Assembly (NCBI RefSeq): GCF_008039565.1
Contig: NZ_VDUX01000001.1
Location: forward strand, 620,001 to 684,000
Direction of reading: 5' to 3'
DNA: 64,000 bases
Source of the DNA: Aeromicrobium terrae
GTDB lineage: Bacteria > Actinomycetota > Actinomycetes > Propionibacteriales > Nocardioidaceae
The notes below the pieces were generated by a model. It made no database searches, had not been told where the DNA came from, and saw only the letters and a list, made by a program, of their open reading frames with translations. A program made the translations under genes and the position numbers. This document shows, piece after piece, positions 47,635 through 56,715 of this stretch. Position 1 is the first letter of the stretch; each line of letters opens with the position of its first letter.

Positions 47635-47829
47635 ATGGGGTTCCTGGACAAGTTCAAGGGCAAGAGCGACGAGATCAAGGACAAGGCTGAGGAGCTGATG
47701 CACGAGCACGACGACAAGGTCGACGACGCCATCGACAAGGTCGCCGACCTCGCGGACGACGCCACCAAGGGCAAGTACTCCGACCAGATCGACTCCGCGG
47801 CAGAGAAGGCGAAGGACGCCACCGAGTGA
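47635..47829 (+). CDS. MT0933-like antitoxin family small protein
   Basis: The 64-residue charged protein begins MGFLDKFKGKSDEIKDKAEE and continues with DKVDDAIDKVADLADDATKGKY, the pattern of the actinobacterial MT0933-like antitoxin family. No toxin gene adjoins, so an antitoxin role is unsupported here; such solitary copies may be general stress proteins. GAGGAGGGACC is a strong ribosome-binding site. It stands between the divergent miaA gene and the convergent dioxygenase-like gene. Confidence 0.82.
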   Translation: MGFLDKFKGKSDEIKDKAEELMHEHDDKVDDAIDKVADLADDATKGKYSDQIDSAAEKAKDATE

Positions 47830-47835
47830 CGGCTG

Positions 47836-48477
47836 CTAGCTGATCGTCCAGTCGGCCACCCAGTAGCCGACACCGAAGGGCGCCACGTCGCAGCGCAGCC
47901 GCGCCGCGACGTCGGTGCCCTTCGTCGCCTCTCCGAGCCGGACGAGCGTGGGAGCACCCGACGCGAGCAGCTCGCCGGCGAGGTCGAGGTCGAGGTCGGC
48001 CAGGGCCGCGGCGTCTCCCTCGGCCAGGGCGCGGGCGATCCCGGCGTCGAACGCCTCGGCGCGCTCGTCGAGGTGCCCAGGTGCGGCCAGGCTGCGTCGC
48101 GCGCTGCCGTCGGCCATCACGAGCAGGGCCACCCGGTCGTGGGAGTCGGGCACCTCGGTGGTGTACGTGCGTGGATCCTGCCAATGCACCTGGTCCAGGA
48201 GCCAGGCGCCGACGGTGAGGCTCAGCGGCAGCCCCAGCCGTGCCCCCCCGGCCCGGACGTCCACGCCGTGGCCCGCCAACGTCCCTCCGGCGGACTCGTC
48301 CGCGGTGTAGCCGGGATCGCCCGCACCGAGCACCACGACCCGGTCGGGGCTGGCACCGACCAGCGCCTCGACGGCGGCGAGCGCCTGCTCACGCACGTCG
48401 GCGAGCTCGTCGGCGGCTCCGGCGACCTCCGCCACCAGCGCCGGCGGGTGCGGGCACACGGCGGCGGCGATGATCAC
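47836..48477 (-). CDS. Class III extradiol dioxygenase-like protein
   Basis: The 213-residue protein resembles subunit B of class III extradiol dioxygenases: it starts IIAAAVCPHPPALVAEV and has VVLGAGDPGYTA and VALLVMADGSARRS. It appears in the same position in Mycobacterium (Rv2728c region) beside miaA. The usual His and Glu metal ligands are only partly evident, so catalysis is doubtful. Start is GTG 48477, with TAACCT 7 nt upstream (48485-48490). Confidence 0.8.
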   Translation of the reverse strand: MIIAAAVCPHPPALVAEVAGAADELADVREQALAAVEALVGASPDRVVVLGAGDPGYTADESAGGTLAGHGVDVRAGGARLGLPLSLTVGAWLLDQVHWQDPRTYTTEVPDSHDRVALLVMADGSARRSLAAPGHLDERAEAFDAGIARALAEGDAAALADLDLDLAGELLASGAPTLVRLGEATKGTDVAARLRCDVAPFGVGYWVADWTIS

Positions 48478-48509
48478 GCCCTCGAGGTTAGCCGTGCGAC
48501 GATGACCCG

Positions 48510-49082
48510 GTGAACGCCCAGGGGTACCCGCCGCGGCAGGTCTGGCGGTTCCCCGCTCCCCCGGTCTGGCGCGGGTGGCTGTGGGTGTCGATCGCGGCCG
48601 GGCTGGCTGCGCTGGTGGCCATGGGCACGGCCGTCGCCGTGATCGCCGAGCTCGGCGACCGCGACTTCCCGGGCATCATCGACGACGAGCACGTCGTCGA
48701 CGTCGCGCGCCGCGAGTGCAGCCTGATGACGTCCACGGTCGAGGGCATGCCCTTCGACGGGACGCCGCAGGAACGGCTCGCCGCACTCAGCGACCAGAAC
48801 GTCGCCGTGCTCACCATGGTGGAGAACATCCGCCGGATCGACGCCGCCGAGCGCGCCGCGGATCGACCGGTCGACGGCTGGCTCGCAGACTGGGAGTCTC
48901 TGGTCCGCGCCCGCGCCGACTACCTCGCGCGCGTGCGTCGCGGCGGGTCCACCGCCTTCCGGGTCCCCCGTGCTCCCGACGGCTCCCCCATCACCGAGCG
49001 CATGGACCTGGCCGGCAGCAACGTCTGCGACGTGCCCGACGTCCTGCTCGAACCGCGCTCCGCGGGCGGGTCCGACGTCTAG
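48510..49082 (+). CDS. Single-TM membrane protein, unknown
   Basis: The 190-residue protein has a Pro-rich cytoplasmic N-terminus, one transmembrane helix (about 22-46) and an extracytoplasmic helical domain with two cysteines (RRECSLM, SNVCDVP). It is divergent from the dioxygenase-like gene. Its neighbourhood matches conserved hypothetical genes between miaB and miaA in Mycobacterium. The GTG start at 48510 has GACGAT 6 nt upstream. Function unknown. Confidence 0.72.
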   Translation: MNAQGYPPRQVWRFPAPPVWRGWLWVSIAAGLAALVAMGTAVAVIAELGDRDFPGIIDDEHVVDVARRECSLMTSTVEGMPFDGTPQERLAALSDQNVAVLTMVENIRRIDAAERAADRPVDGWLADWESLVRARADYLARVRRGGSTAFRVPRAPDGSPITERMDLAGSNVCDVPDVLLEPRSAGGSDV

Positions 49083-49645
49083 CCGGCCTTCGCCGCGGCC
49101 TTCTTCTGCTTCTTGAACGCGCGGACCTTGCCGAGCGACTCGGCGTCGACGACGTCGGCGACCGAGCGGAAGCCCTTCTTGCCGTAGTCGCCGACGACCG
49201 TGGTCCAGCCCCGCGGCTTCACGTCGAGCTGCTTCGCCAGCAGCGCGACGAAGATCTTTGCCTTCTGCTCGCCGTAACCCGGCAGGGCCTGGAGCCGCTT
49301 CATCAGCTCCTCCCCCGACCGTGCGTCGGTCCAGATGCGGGCCGCGTCGCCGTCGTACTCGTCGACGACGTGGCGCGCGAGGGCCTGCACGCGGCCTGCC
49401 ATCGACCGTCCGTAGCGGTGGATGGCCGGAGGCGTGGCACAGAGCTCGGCGAACTCGTCCGGGTCGGCGTCCGCGATGGTGGCCGGGTCGAGCGTGCCGA
49501 ACCGGCCGACGATCTTCGCCGGTCCACGGAAGGCATGTTCCATGGGGTACTGCTGGTCGAGCAGCGTGCCGGTGAGCAGGGCGAACGGGTCCTCGGACAG
49601 GATCTTGTCGGCCTCGGGGTCCTGCGCGATGGTCAGCTGCGGCAT
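49079..49645 (-). CDS. HhH-GPD family DNA glycosylase-like protein
   Basis: The 188-residue protein has a helix-hairpin-helix region LQALPGYGEQKAKIFVALLAKQ and LLTGTLLDQQYPMEHAF near the N-terminus, the layout of the small actinobacterial HhH-GPD subfamily. It lacks the iron-sulfur cysteines of Nth/MutY, and the catalytic Lys/Asp cannot be placed with certainty, so its base-excision activity is inferred. A Lys-rich tail (KKQKKAAAK) may aid DNA binding. Start ATG 49645 has CAGGAT 6 nt upstream. The 3' end overlaps the convergent gene by four bases. Confidence 0.82.
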   Translation of the reverse strand: MPQLTIAQDPEADKILSEDPFALLTGTLLDQQYPMEHAFRGPAKIVGRFGTLDPATIADADPDEFAELCATPPAIHRYGRSMAGRVQALARHVVDEYDGDAARIWTDARSGEELMKRLQALPGYGEQKAKIFVALLAKQLDVKPRGWTTVVGDYGKKGFRSVADVVDAESLGKVRAFKKQKKAAAKAG

Positions 49646-49680
49646 GTGGTCATCCTGCCATGAGTGCCTGTCCACGCTGA

Positions 49681-49731
49681 GAGTGACGTTTTGACCCGGA
49701 TTCTCCGGAGAACCGGGCGAAAACGTCACTC
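49681..49731 (-). terminator. Long nested terminator hairpin
   Basis: GAGTGACGTTTT (49681-49692) pairs with AAAACGTCACTC (49720-49731); inside are CCCGG/CCGGG arms and the palindrome TTCTCCGGAGAA. The nested, near-perfect structure lies 17 bases past the stop of the minus-strand peptidase gene and would end its transcription before the HhH-GPD gene. Confidence 0.8.
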
Positions 49732-49747
49732 CCAGCGAATCAGCGGG

Positions 49748-51355
49748 CTACGGACGGACCGCAGCCTTCTGCATGTCCAGACGCACCGACCCGCTCGCGG
49801 CCTGCCGCTGCAACATCGTGACCGACGGCTCCGGCTGCGGCAGCGCTTCGCACTCCACGTCTGGACCGTCCCCGGCCTGGCGCGCCGGCCGGGCGCCCGT
49901 GAGCAGGTAGTCGGCGATGGCGTCGTCGACGCATGCGTTGCCGTTGAGCGAGTTCGCGTGCGTCGTGCCGCCCGGCACGGCGATCAGGCTCGCGTGCGGG
50001 AAGATCGACCGGACGTAGAGGCTGCCCTTGTACGGCGTGGCGGCGTCCAGCGTCTCGACGATCATCAGCAGGCTGTCCGTCTTCTTGCCGTCGATCTTCT
50101 GCGCCTTCTGCGACGGGGCCGGCCAGTGGCGGCACGGCTCGTTGAACCAGGCGTTCGCCCACGTCTCGTACGGAGCCACCGCGTGGATCGCCCAGTTGTC
50201 CCACGACCACGTCTTCCAGCTGTGCGGCCACTTCGTGTCGGTGCACTCGACGCCGAGGTACATCGCGTAGCCGTTGTCGCTGCCGTAGCCGCTCGCGTCG
50301 AGGTAGGCCGACTCCAGGGCGGCGACGTCACCGTCGTTGACGAACGCGGAGAACACGTCGGCGAGACCTGTCCAGGTGGACTGGTAGTACCCGGCGTACA
50401 GGAAGGCGTCGGACCACTCGCTGCCGCCGAGCTTGCCGCCGTCGGCCTGCACCGGGTCGGCGTAGAGCTTCTCCTCGGTGTCGTAGAAGAGGTCGTGCAC
50501 CTTCGCCTGGGTGTCGCCGAGGTGGTAGACGTCGTCGTGCTCGGCGAGCCAGCCGAACCAGATGTTGATGTTCTTGTCGAACGGCGCGTCCTGCGACAGG
50601 TTGCTGTCGTACCAGACGCCGCGGGGGTCGACGGTCCCGTCGAACACGGCGCGGCGCAGGTGGCTCGGGAACAGCGACGCGTACACCTGGCCGAGGTACG
50701 TGCCGTACGAGAAGCCGTAGTAGTTGAGGGTCTTCTCCCCCAGCGCCTGGCGGATGCTGTCCATGTCCTTGGCGGCCTCGACGGTCGTGACGTGCTTGAG
50801 GATCGAGCCGTTGTTCGCCGCGCACCGGGCGGTGTAGTCGTGGGTGATCTTCATCCACGCGTTCTCGTCCTTCTTGTCCGTCGGGACGAACCGCGGGCGG
50901 TCGTAGCCGGCGCCGGCGTAGGTGTCGTCGCACGAGACGGCGGGCTTGCTGGAGCCCACGCCGCGCGGGTCGAAGCCGATCCAGTCGTAGGCCTTGCCGG
51001 CGCCCTTCGGCACGTACTCGCCGAGGACCGACAGCGTCAGGCCCGAGCCGCCGGGACCGCCCGGGTTGACCAGCATGATGCCCTGGTACTCGTCGTCCGG
51101 CACGGTGTGCTTGATGCGCGACATCGCGACGGTGATGGTCTTGCCGTCCGGCTTGGCGTAGTCGAGCGGGACGGTGACGTCACCGCACTCGGCGCCCCTG
51201 GCCCGCAGGCCGGCGCTCGCGCACTCGTGCCAGGAGATCGTGGGCGTGAAGCCCGGCTTCTTGGCGGCCACGTCGGCCGCTCCCGCGCTTGACGCGGGCA
51301 GGAAGAGCGCGCACAGCGAGATCGCCGCCAGTGCGCACAGAAGTGTTCTGCGCAT
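49748..51355 (-). CDS. Secreted alpha/beta hydrolase (tripeptidyl aminopeptidase type)
   Basis: The 535-residue exported enzyme has a signal peptide (about 1-27, ending SAGAA), an oxyanion motif NPGGPGGSG, the nucleophile elbow GFSYGTYLG, and a C-terminal TAP-like region with DAATPYKG and the catalytic His in GGTTHANS. It matches the SlpD/SlpE and tripeptidyl aminopeptidase group of Actinobacteria, which trim peptides outside the cell. Start ATG 51355 is chosen because GGGGGGAC lies before it. A long terminator hairpin follows. Confidence 0.9.
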   Translation of the reverse strand: MRRTLLCALAAISLCALFLPASSAGAADVAAKKPGFTPTISWHECASAGLRARGAECGDVTVPLDYAKPDGKTITVAMSRIKHTVPDDEYQGIMLVNPGGPGGSGLTLSVLGEYVPKGAGKAYDWIGFDPRGVGSSKPAVSCDDTYAGAGYDRPRFVPTDKKDENAWMKITHDYTARCAANNGSILKHVTTVEAAKDMDSIRQALGEKTLNYYGFSYGTYLGQVYASLFPSHLRRAVFDGTVDPRGVWYDSNLSQDAPFDKNINIWFGWLAEHDDVYHLGDTQAKVHDLFYDTEEKLYADPVQADGGKLGGSEWSDAFLYAGYYQSTWTGLADVFSAFVNDGDVAALESAYLDASGYGSDNGYAMYLGVECTDTKWPHSWKTWSWDNWAIHAVAPYETWANAWFNEPCRHWPAPSQKAQKIDGKKTDSLLMIVETLDAATPYKGSLYVRSIFPHASLIAVPGGTTHANSLNGNACVDDAIADYLLTGARPARQAGDGPDVECEALPQPEPSVTMLQRQAASGSVRLDMQKAAVRP

Positions 51356-51441
51356 GTGTCCCCCCGAGGACATCGGGCCCCGATCCGGAGCCGGTCCGGG
51401 TCAGCCTCACACGCGGTGGTTGGCCCGCGCAACAGGTGTGG

Positions 51442-51918
51442 TCAGTCCTCGCGGACCATCAGCACGACGTCGACCCCGGTGTCGACATCGACGCCCGTGG
51501 TGCCCGTGGAGACGAAGCCGGCGCGCTCGTAGAACTCGCGGGCGGGCGCGCTGTCGCGGTACACCCACAGGAACACCGGCTCTCGGGTCGGGACCAGGTC
51601 GAGCAGCTCGTCGGCGAGGCCGTTGCCGTGGTGGCTCGAGCTGACCAGGAGGTCCTTCAGCTCCATGCCGCGCCGATCGCCGGTGGCACCCTCGCCCCAG
51701 CTCACGACGCCGACGACCTGGCCGTCCTCGTCGGCCACGCGCACGTGGCGGCGACGCATCACGATGCGGTCGGCCCAGCGACGCCGGCGCGAGTGGCCGC
51801 CGCCGTCCAGGGCCTTCTCCTGCGGCACGACGCCGGCGTACGACTCCAGCCAGCACCGGGCCTGCAGCTCCACGATCGCGTCGAGGTCGTCGACGGTCGC
51901 GACCCGCAGCCTCAGCAT
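51442..51918 (-). CDS. GNAT family N-acetyltransferase
   Basis: The 158-residue protein has the GNAT fold: [16 protein letters not shown], the acetyl-CoA strand [23 protein letters not shown], and the late [20 protein letters not shown]. The typical pyrophosphate loop QxxGxG/A is altered to SHHGNG. The start overlaps the end of miaB by seven bases, so the two are co-translated. The acceptor is unknown. Confidence 0.88.
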   Translation of the reverse strand: MLRLRVATVDDLDAIVELQARCWLESYAGVVPQEKALDGGGHSRRRRWADRIVMRRRHVRVADEDGQVVGVVSWGEGATGDRRGMELKDLLVSSSHHGNGLADELLDLVPTREPVFLWVYRDSAPAREFYERAGFVSTGTTGVDVDTGVDVVLMVRED

Positions 51919-53381
51919 GCGCAGCCCGGCGCGTCTGCCAGCACCGGCGGAGCGCCGATCCCTGGCATCCCGAGACCGACGGAACCGGTGGAGGTCTGCT
52001 GCGCCGCCTCCCAGGCGTCACCGGCGCGCGTGCGCCGATGGGTGATGCGTGGATCGTCGCTGATCAGGTGGTGCGGGGCCGCGCCGGTAATCTCGGTCTC
52101 CACGACGTCGCCCGGGCGCACCGGGTGCTCGCCCGGGTTGAAGTGCACAAGCCGGTTGTCGCGGGCGCGGCCGGTCAGGCGGTGCGTCTCGCGGTCCTTA
52201 CGGCCGCCCGCGGCGGACGGGTCGGAGACCAGCAGCTCGACGGTGCGGCCGACGAGGGCGCGGTTCTCGTCCCACGCGATCTCGTCGACGAGGGCGGCCA
52301 GCCGCTCGTAGCGCTCCTGGACGACGCCCTTGGGGACCTGGTGGTCGAGCGTCGCCGCGGGCGTGCCCGGGCGTGGCGAGTACTGGAACGTGAACGCGCT
52401 CGCGAAGCGCGACTCCCGCACGACCTCGAGGGTCTGCTCGAAGTCCTCGTCGGTCTCGCCGGGGAACCCGACGATGATGTCGGTGGTGATGGCGGCGTCG
52501 GGCATCGCGGCCCGGACCCGCTCGATGATGCCGAGGTACTTGTCGCGCCGGTACGAGCGGCGCATCGCCTTCAACACGCGGTCGGACCCGGACTGCAGCG
52601 GCATGTGCAGCTGCGGCATGACGTTGGGCGTCTCGGCCATGGCGGCGATGACGTCGTCGGTGAAGTCCTTGGGGTGCGGGCTGGTGAAGCGGACCCGCTC
52701 GAGCCCGTCGATCTCACCGCACGCGCGCAGCAGCTTGCCGAACGCGAACCGGTCGCCGAGCTCGACGCCGTAGGCGTTGACGTTCTGGCCGAGCAGCGTG
52801 ACCTCGACGACGCCGTCGGCGACGAGCGCCTCGACCTCGGCGAGGACGTCGCCGGGGCGGCGGTCCTTCTCCTTGCCGCGCAGGCTCGGGACGATGCAGA
52901 ACGTGCAGGTGTTGTTGCAGCCGACGCTGATGGACACCCAGGCGGCGAACACCGAGTCGCGCTTGGTGGGCAGCGTGGACGGGAAGACCTCGAGCGACTC
53001 GAGGATCTCGACCTGCGCCTCCTGCTGCACCCGGGCCCGCTCCAGGAGCACCGGCAGCGACCCGATGTTGTGGGTGCCGAAGACGACGTCGACGTACGGA
53101 GCCCGGCGCGTGATGGTCTCGCGGTCCTTCTGCGCGAGGCACCCGCCGACGGCGATCTGCATGCCGGGGTGAGCGGCCTTCACCGACGCGACGTGGCCGA
53201 GGTTGCCGTACAGCTTGTTGTCCGCGTTCTCGCGGACGGCGCAGGTGTTGAAGACGACCAGGTCCGGCACGTCGTCGGCGGCGGGCTGGTAGCCGGCAGC
53301 CTCGAGCAGGCCCGACAGCCGCTCGCTGTCGTGCACGTTCATCTGGCACCCGTAGGTGCGCACCTCGTAGGTCCGGGTCAT
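51912..53381 (-). CDS. miaB: tRNA-2-methylthio-N6-dimethylallyladenosine synthase
   Basis: The 489-residue radical-SAM methylthiotransferase acts on i6A37 made by MiaA. The auxiliary cluster cysteines are in [20 protein letters not shown] and VGGCLAQKD, the radical-SAM cluster in [12 protein letters not shown], and the C-terminal TRAM domain includes [16 protein letters not shown]. The extra 25-residue C-terminus (TSTGSVGLG...) is unusual. TACGCT lies 9 nt before the ATG, slightly too far for a leaderless start. Confidence 0.95.
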   Translation of the reverse strand: MTRTYEVRTYGCQMNVHDSERLSGLLEAAGYQPAADDVPDLVVFNTCAVRENADNKLYGNLGHVASVKAAHPGMQIAVGGCLAQKDRETITRRAPYVDVVFGTHNIGSLPVLLERARVQQEAQVEILESLEVFPSTLPTKRDSVFAAWVSISVGCNNTCTFCIVPSLRGKEKDRRPGDVLAEVEALVADGVVEVTLLGQNVNAYGVELGDRFAFGKLLRACGEIDGLERVRFTSPHPKDFTDDVIAAMAETPNVMPQLHMPLQSGSDRVLKAMRRSYRRDKYLGIIERVRAAMPDAAITTDIIVGFPGETDEDFEQTLEVVRESRFASAFTFQYSPRPGTPAATLDHQVPKGVVQERYERLAALVDEIAWDENRALVGRTVELLVSDPSAAGGRKDRETHRLTGRARDNRLVHFNPGEHPVRPGDVVETEITGAAPHHLISDDPRITHRRTRAGDAWEAAQQTSTGSVGLGMPGIGAPPVLADAPGCAC

Positions 53382-53484
53382 CGCAGGTCAAGCGTACGGG
53401 CGGCACCGAACGTTGGTGACGATTGGGTTGCGGTGGCCAACGACGACTGCCCGCCCACCCGACTTTGTGGATAGGTTGAGGCGC

Positions 53485-54228
53485 ATGGTCGACACACCGA
53501 TGGTGGCCATGCGGGGCGTGCAGAAGCACTTCGGCAGCCTGCATGTGCTCCAGGACATCGAGCTCGAGGTGGCCCGCGGCGAGGTCGTCGTGGTCATCGG
53601 ACCGTCCGGGTCCGGCAAGTCCACCCTGTGCCGCACGATCAACCGGCTGGAGACGATCGACGCCGGCAGCATCGAGATCGACGGCCGCCCGCTGCCCGAG
53701 GAGGGCAAGGCCCTCGCCGACCTCCGCGCCGACGTCGGCATGGTGTTCCAGTCCTTCAACCTGTTCGCGCACAAGACGATCCGCGAGAACGTCACGCTCG
53801 GCCCGATCCGCGTCCGCAAGGCCTCCAAGGCCGACGCCGACCGGCGTGCCGACGAGCTGCTCGAGCGGGTCGGCATCCAGGCGCAGGCCGACAAGTACCC
53901 GGCGCAGCTCTCCGGCGGCCAGCAGCAGCGCGTCGCCATCGCCCGCGCGCTCGCGATGGATCCCAAGGTGATGCTCTTCGACGAGCCGACGTCCGCCCTC
54001 GACCCGGAGATGATCAAGGAGGTGCTCGACGTGATGGTCGACCTCGCCAAGGGCGGCATGACCATGATCGTCGTCACCCATGAGATGGGCTTCGCCCGCA
54101 CCGCGGCCGACCGGGTGCTGTTCATGGCCGACGGGCGGATCGTCGAGCAGAACACCCCGGACCAGTTCTTCACGAACCCAGAGTCGGATCGAGCCAAGGA
54201 CTTCCTCGGCAAGATCCTCAAGCACTGA
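53485..54228 (+). CDS. gluA: Amino-acid ABC transporter ATP-binding protein
   Basis: The 247-residue ATPase has Walker [10 protein letters not shown] (39-47), Q-loop VFQSFNLF, signature [14 protein letters not shown], Walker [13 protein letters not shown] and H-loop VVTHEMGF. It is the first gene of a gluABCD-type cluster for glutamate or a related polar amino acid. ATG 53485 has TAGGTT 7 nt upstream (53472-53477) and is preferred to the ORF's earlier in-frame codon. Symbol by analogy with Corynebacterium. Confidence 0.92.
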   Translation: MVDTPMVAMRGVQKHFGSLHVLQDIELEVARGEVVVVIGPSGSGKSTLCRTINRLETIDAGSIEIDGRPLPEEGKALADLRADVGMVFQSFNLFAHKTIRENVTLGPIRVRKASKADADRRADELLERVGIQAQADKYPAQLSGGQQQRVAIARALAMDPKVMLFDEPTSALDPEMIKEVLDVMVDLAKGGMTMIVVTHEMGFARTAADRVLFMADGRIVEQNTPDQFFTNPESDRAKDFLGKILKH

Positions 54229-54250
54229 CCGACAACACGAAGGGGACACC

Positions 54251-55129
54251 ATGAAACGCACACGACTCGCCGTCATCGCGGCAGCCGCAGCGCTCGTACT
54301 GGCGGCGTGCGGCAGCGCTGGGGAGGACGACAGCAACCCGGTCGACAACGACGTCGCGAAGGACGCCGCCAGCCAGTTCGAGGACGGCACCGCCATGAAG
54401 GCGCTCGCCGAGTCCGGCAAGGTCAAGATCGGCGTCAAGTTCGACCAGCCGGGCCTGGGCTTCAAGAAGGCCGGCGTCGACATCCCGACCGGCTTCGACG
54501 TGGAGATCGGCAAGATCATCGCCGCGAAGCTCGGCATCAAGCCCTCCGACGTCGACTGGATCGAGACGATCTCCGACAACCGCGAACCGTTCCTGCAGAA
54601 GGGCACGGTCGACTTCGTGATCGCGTCGTACTCGATCACCGACGACCGCCGCAAGGTGGTCGGCCAGGCCGGGCCCTACTACGTCACCGGCCAGCAGCTG
54701 CTGGTGAAGAAGGGCAGCAACATCAAGAGCGTCGACGACATCAAGGGCAAGGACGTCTGCTCGGTGACGGGCTCGACCTCGCTCGCGCAGGTCGAGGCCA
54801 AGGGTGCCAAGGTGAAGGGCTTCGAGACGTACTCGCAGTGCCGTGACCAGGTGCTCGACGGCAGCATCGACTCGATGACGACCGACGGCTCGATCCTGCT
54901 CGGCTACGCCGCGGAGAACCCCGACGAGCTCGAGGTCGTGGGCGACCCGTTCTCCACGGAGAACTACGGCGTCGGCTACAGCAAGGACAAGCCGGAGCTG
55001 TGCCAGTTCATCGTCGACACCATCAAGGAGGCGGAGGACAACGGCGACTGGGCGAAGGCCTTCGAGGCCACGCTCGGCAAGTCCGGGGTCGAGACCCCGG
55101 AGCCGCCGAAGATGGATCCCTGCCCCTGA
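54251..55129 (+). CDS. gluB: Glutamate-type solute-binding lipoprotein
   Basis: The 292-residue lipoprotein has lipobox LAAC (Cys20) and the family 3 binding-protein fold: PTGFDVEIGKIIAAKLG, the ligand segment NREPFLQKGTVDFVIASYSIT, and YCVG-like VGYSKDKPEL. Two cysteines (DVCSVTG, SQCRDQV) may form a disulfide. It is anchored outside the membrane and feeds the permeases. AAGGGGACACC lies before the ATG. A GC-rich hairpin between this gene and the permeases probably sets higher expression of the binding protein. Confidence 0.92.
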   Translation: MKRTRLAVIAAAAALVLAACGSAGEDDSNPVDNDVAKDAASQFEDGTAMKALAESGKVKIGVKFDQPGLGFKKAGVDIPTGFDVEIGKIIAAKLGIKPSDVDWIETISDNREPFLQKGTVDFVIASYSITDDRRKVVGQAGPYYVTGQQLLVKKGSNIKSVDDIKGKDVCSVTGSTSLAQVEAKGAKVKGFETYSQCRDQVLDGSIDSMTTDGSILLGYAAENPDELEVVGDPFSTENYGVGYSKDKPELCQFIVDTIKEAEDNGDWAKAFEATLGKSGVETPEPPKMDPCP

Positions 55130-55139
55130 TCGACGGTTC

Positions 55140-55166
55140 GGCCGGGGCCCGCTGCGGGCCCCGGCC
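55140..55166 (+). terminator. Attenuating hairpin between gluB and gluC
   Basis: GGCCGGGGCCC (55140-55150) and GGGCCCCGGCC (55156-55166) form a perfect 11-bp GC stem with a 5-base loop but no T tract. It probably causes partial termination or protects the upstream mRNA. Confidence 0.75.
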
Positions 55167-55198
55167 GTCCCTCGGGCCGTGAAAGGAGGACCGCCCGC

Positions 55199-55843
55199 GT
55201 GGACGTGCTGATCGACAACGCCGACGTGCTGTTCCGCGCGTTCGGCGTCACCCTGAAGCTGCTGCTGGTCTCCGGCCTCCTGTCGCTGCTGTTCGGCACC
55301 GTCCTCGCGGCCATGCGGGTCGGGCCGGTCCGTGTCCTCAACGTCGCGGGCACCGTCTACGTCAACATCTTCCGCAACAACCCGCTGCTGATCCTGCTCC
55401 TGCTGCTGTTCTTCGGGCTGCCCAAGCTCGGCATCCACTTCAGCTACTTCAACCTCAACGTCCTCGCGCTCACGCTCTACACGTCGCCGTTCATCTGCGA
55501 GGCGTTGCGGGCGGGCGTCAACTCGATCCCGATCGGCCAGGCGGAGGCGGCCCGGTCGATCGGCCTCGGCTTCACCCAGACGATGCGGCACGTGGTGCTC
55601 CCCCAGGCGTTCCGGGCCGTGGTCCCGCCGGTCGCCAGCGTGCTGATCGCCCTGACCAAGAACACCTCCCTCGTCTCGATCTTCGGCCTCCTCGACCTCA
55701 CCGCCCGCATGAAGGGTCTGCTGAACGACTACCCGTCGCAGCTGTGGTGGATCTTCATCGGCATCGCCCTGTTCTACGTCGTCATCGTCGAGCTCATCTC
55801 GCTCGGCGCCGCACTGCTCGAGCGACGCTGGAGGATCGCCTGA
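55199..55843 (+). CDS. gluC: Amino-acid ABC transporter permease
   Basis: The 214-residue permease has about five membrane helices and the cytoplasmic EAA loop GQAEAARSIGLGFTQTM followed by VVLPQAFRAVVPP, where the ATPase docks. It forms a heterodimer with GluD. Start is GTG 55199 after GAAAGGAGGACC. Its stop TGA overlaps the gluD ATG by one base (TGATG). Confidence 0.92.
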   Translation: MDVLIDNADVLFRAFGVTLKLLLVSGLLSLLFGTVLAAMRVGPVRVLNVAGTVYVNIFRNNPLLILLLLLFFGLPKLGIHFSYFNLNVLALTLYTSPFICEALRAGVNSIPIGQAEAARSIGLGFTQTMRHVVLPQAFRAVVPPVASVLIALTKNTSLVSIFGLLDLTARMKGLLNDYPSQLWWIFIGIALFYVVIVELISLGAALLERRWRIA

Positions 55844-56712
55844 TGGCCGCCTCCGTCCTGTTCGACGCCCCCGGACCCAAGACCCGGGCGCGCCACCGTC
55901 TCTACGGCGTCGTCTCCGCCATCGTGCTGGCGGCCATCCTCGGCGCGATCATCTGGAAGCTGTGGGAGAAGGACCAGTTCGCGTACCGCTACTGGGAGCC
56001 CTTCGTCACGCCGCGGATCATCAACGTGCTGCTCGAGGGTCTCTACAAGACCGTCGGCGCCGCGATCTTCGCGGTCATCGGTGCCGTCGCCTTCGGGATC
56101 GTCTTCGGAGTCGCCAAGCTCTCGGACCACCGACTCGTCCGCTGGCCGGCGTGGGTCGTCGTCGAGTTCTTCCGGGCTGTCCCGCTGCTGATGGTCATCA
56201 TCGCGACCTGGTACTACCTGGACGCTCAGCCGGGAAACCCGGCCTTCGTCGCCCTGGTCGTCGGGCTCATCCTCTACAACGGCTCGGTCATCGCCGAGAT
56301 CGTCCGCGCCGGCATCAACGCCGTGCCGTCGGGACAGGCGGAGGCGGCCTACGCGATCGGCATGCGCAAGAGCCAGGTCATGCGGATCATCCTGCTGCCT
56401 CAGGCGATCAAGATCATGATTCCGGCGATCATCAGCCAGGCGATCGTCGCCCTGAAGGACACCAGCCTCGGCTACGCGATCCTGGCCCCCGGGATCACGG
56501 TGGCGGGCAAGCTCGTCTACGGCGAGTTCCGCAACACCATCCAGACCGCGCTCGTCCTGGCGGCGTTCTACATCGTCCTCAACCTGCTGCTTTCCGCGTT
56601 GGCGACGTGGGTGCAGCGCCGCTACGTCGGCGAGAAGCAGGTTGAGGTGGTTGGCGGGATCGTGCAGTCGCAGCCCGACGCGGGCGCCAGCGGTGCCGGT
56701 CTCCGAATCTGA
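55843..56712 (+). CDS. gluD: Amino-acid ABC transporter permease
   Basis: The 289-residue permease has an extra N-terminal cytoplasmic segment and helix, then five core helices with the EAA loop GQAEAAYAIGMRKSQVM and IILLPQAIKIMIP. It pairs with GluC. The C-terminal 30 residues are polar. I start at ATG 55843, which overlaps the gluC stop; the frame is open further upstream inside gluC. The four genes complete one importer. Confidence 0.92.
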   Translation: MAASVLFDAPGPKTRARHRLYGVVSAIVLAAILGAIIWKLWEKDQFAYRYWEPFVTPRIINVLLEGLYKTVGAAIFAVIGAVAFGIVFGVAKLSDHRLVRWPAWVVVEFFRAVPLLMVIIATWYYLDAQPGNPAFVALVVGLILYNGSVIAEIVRAGINAVPSGQAEAAYAIGMRKSQVMRIILLPQAIKIMIPAIISQAIVALKDTSLGYAILAPGITVAGKLVYGEFRNTIQTALVLAAFYIVLNLLLSALATWVQRRYVGEKQVEVVGGIVQSQPDAGASGAGLRI

Positions 56713-56715
56713 GCG

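Noticed and set aside
47635-47829. Toxin-antitoxin module
   Set aside because: Only the MT0933-like antitoxin-type protein is present. The neighbours are miaA and a dioxygenase-like gene, and no toxin is encoded within several hundred bases.
53411-53442. CGTTGG/CCAACG inverted repeat before gluA as an operator
   Set aside because: The arms are only 6 bases with a 20-base spacer, which is expected by chance in GC-rich DNA. A TGTGGATA match at 53467 overlapping the -10 was treated the same way.
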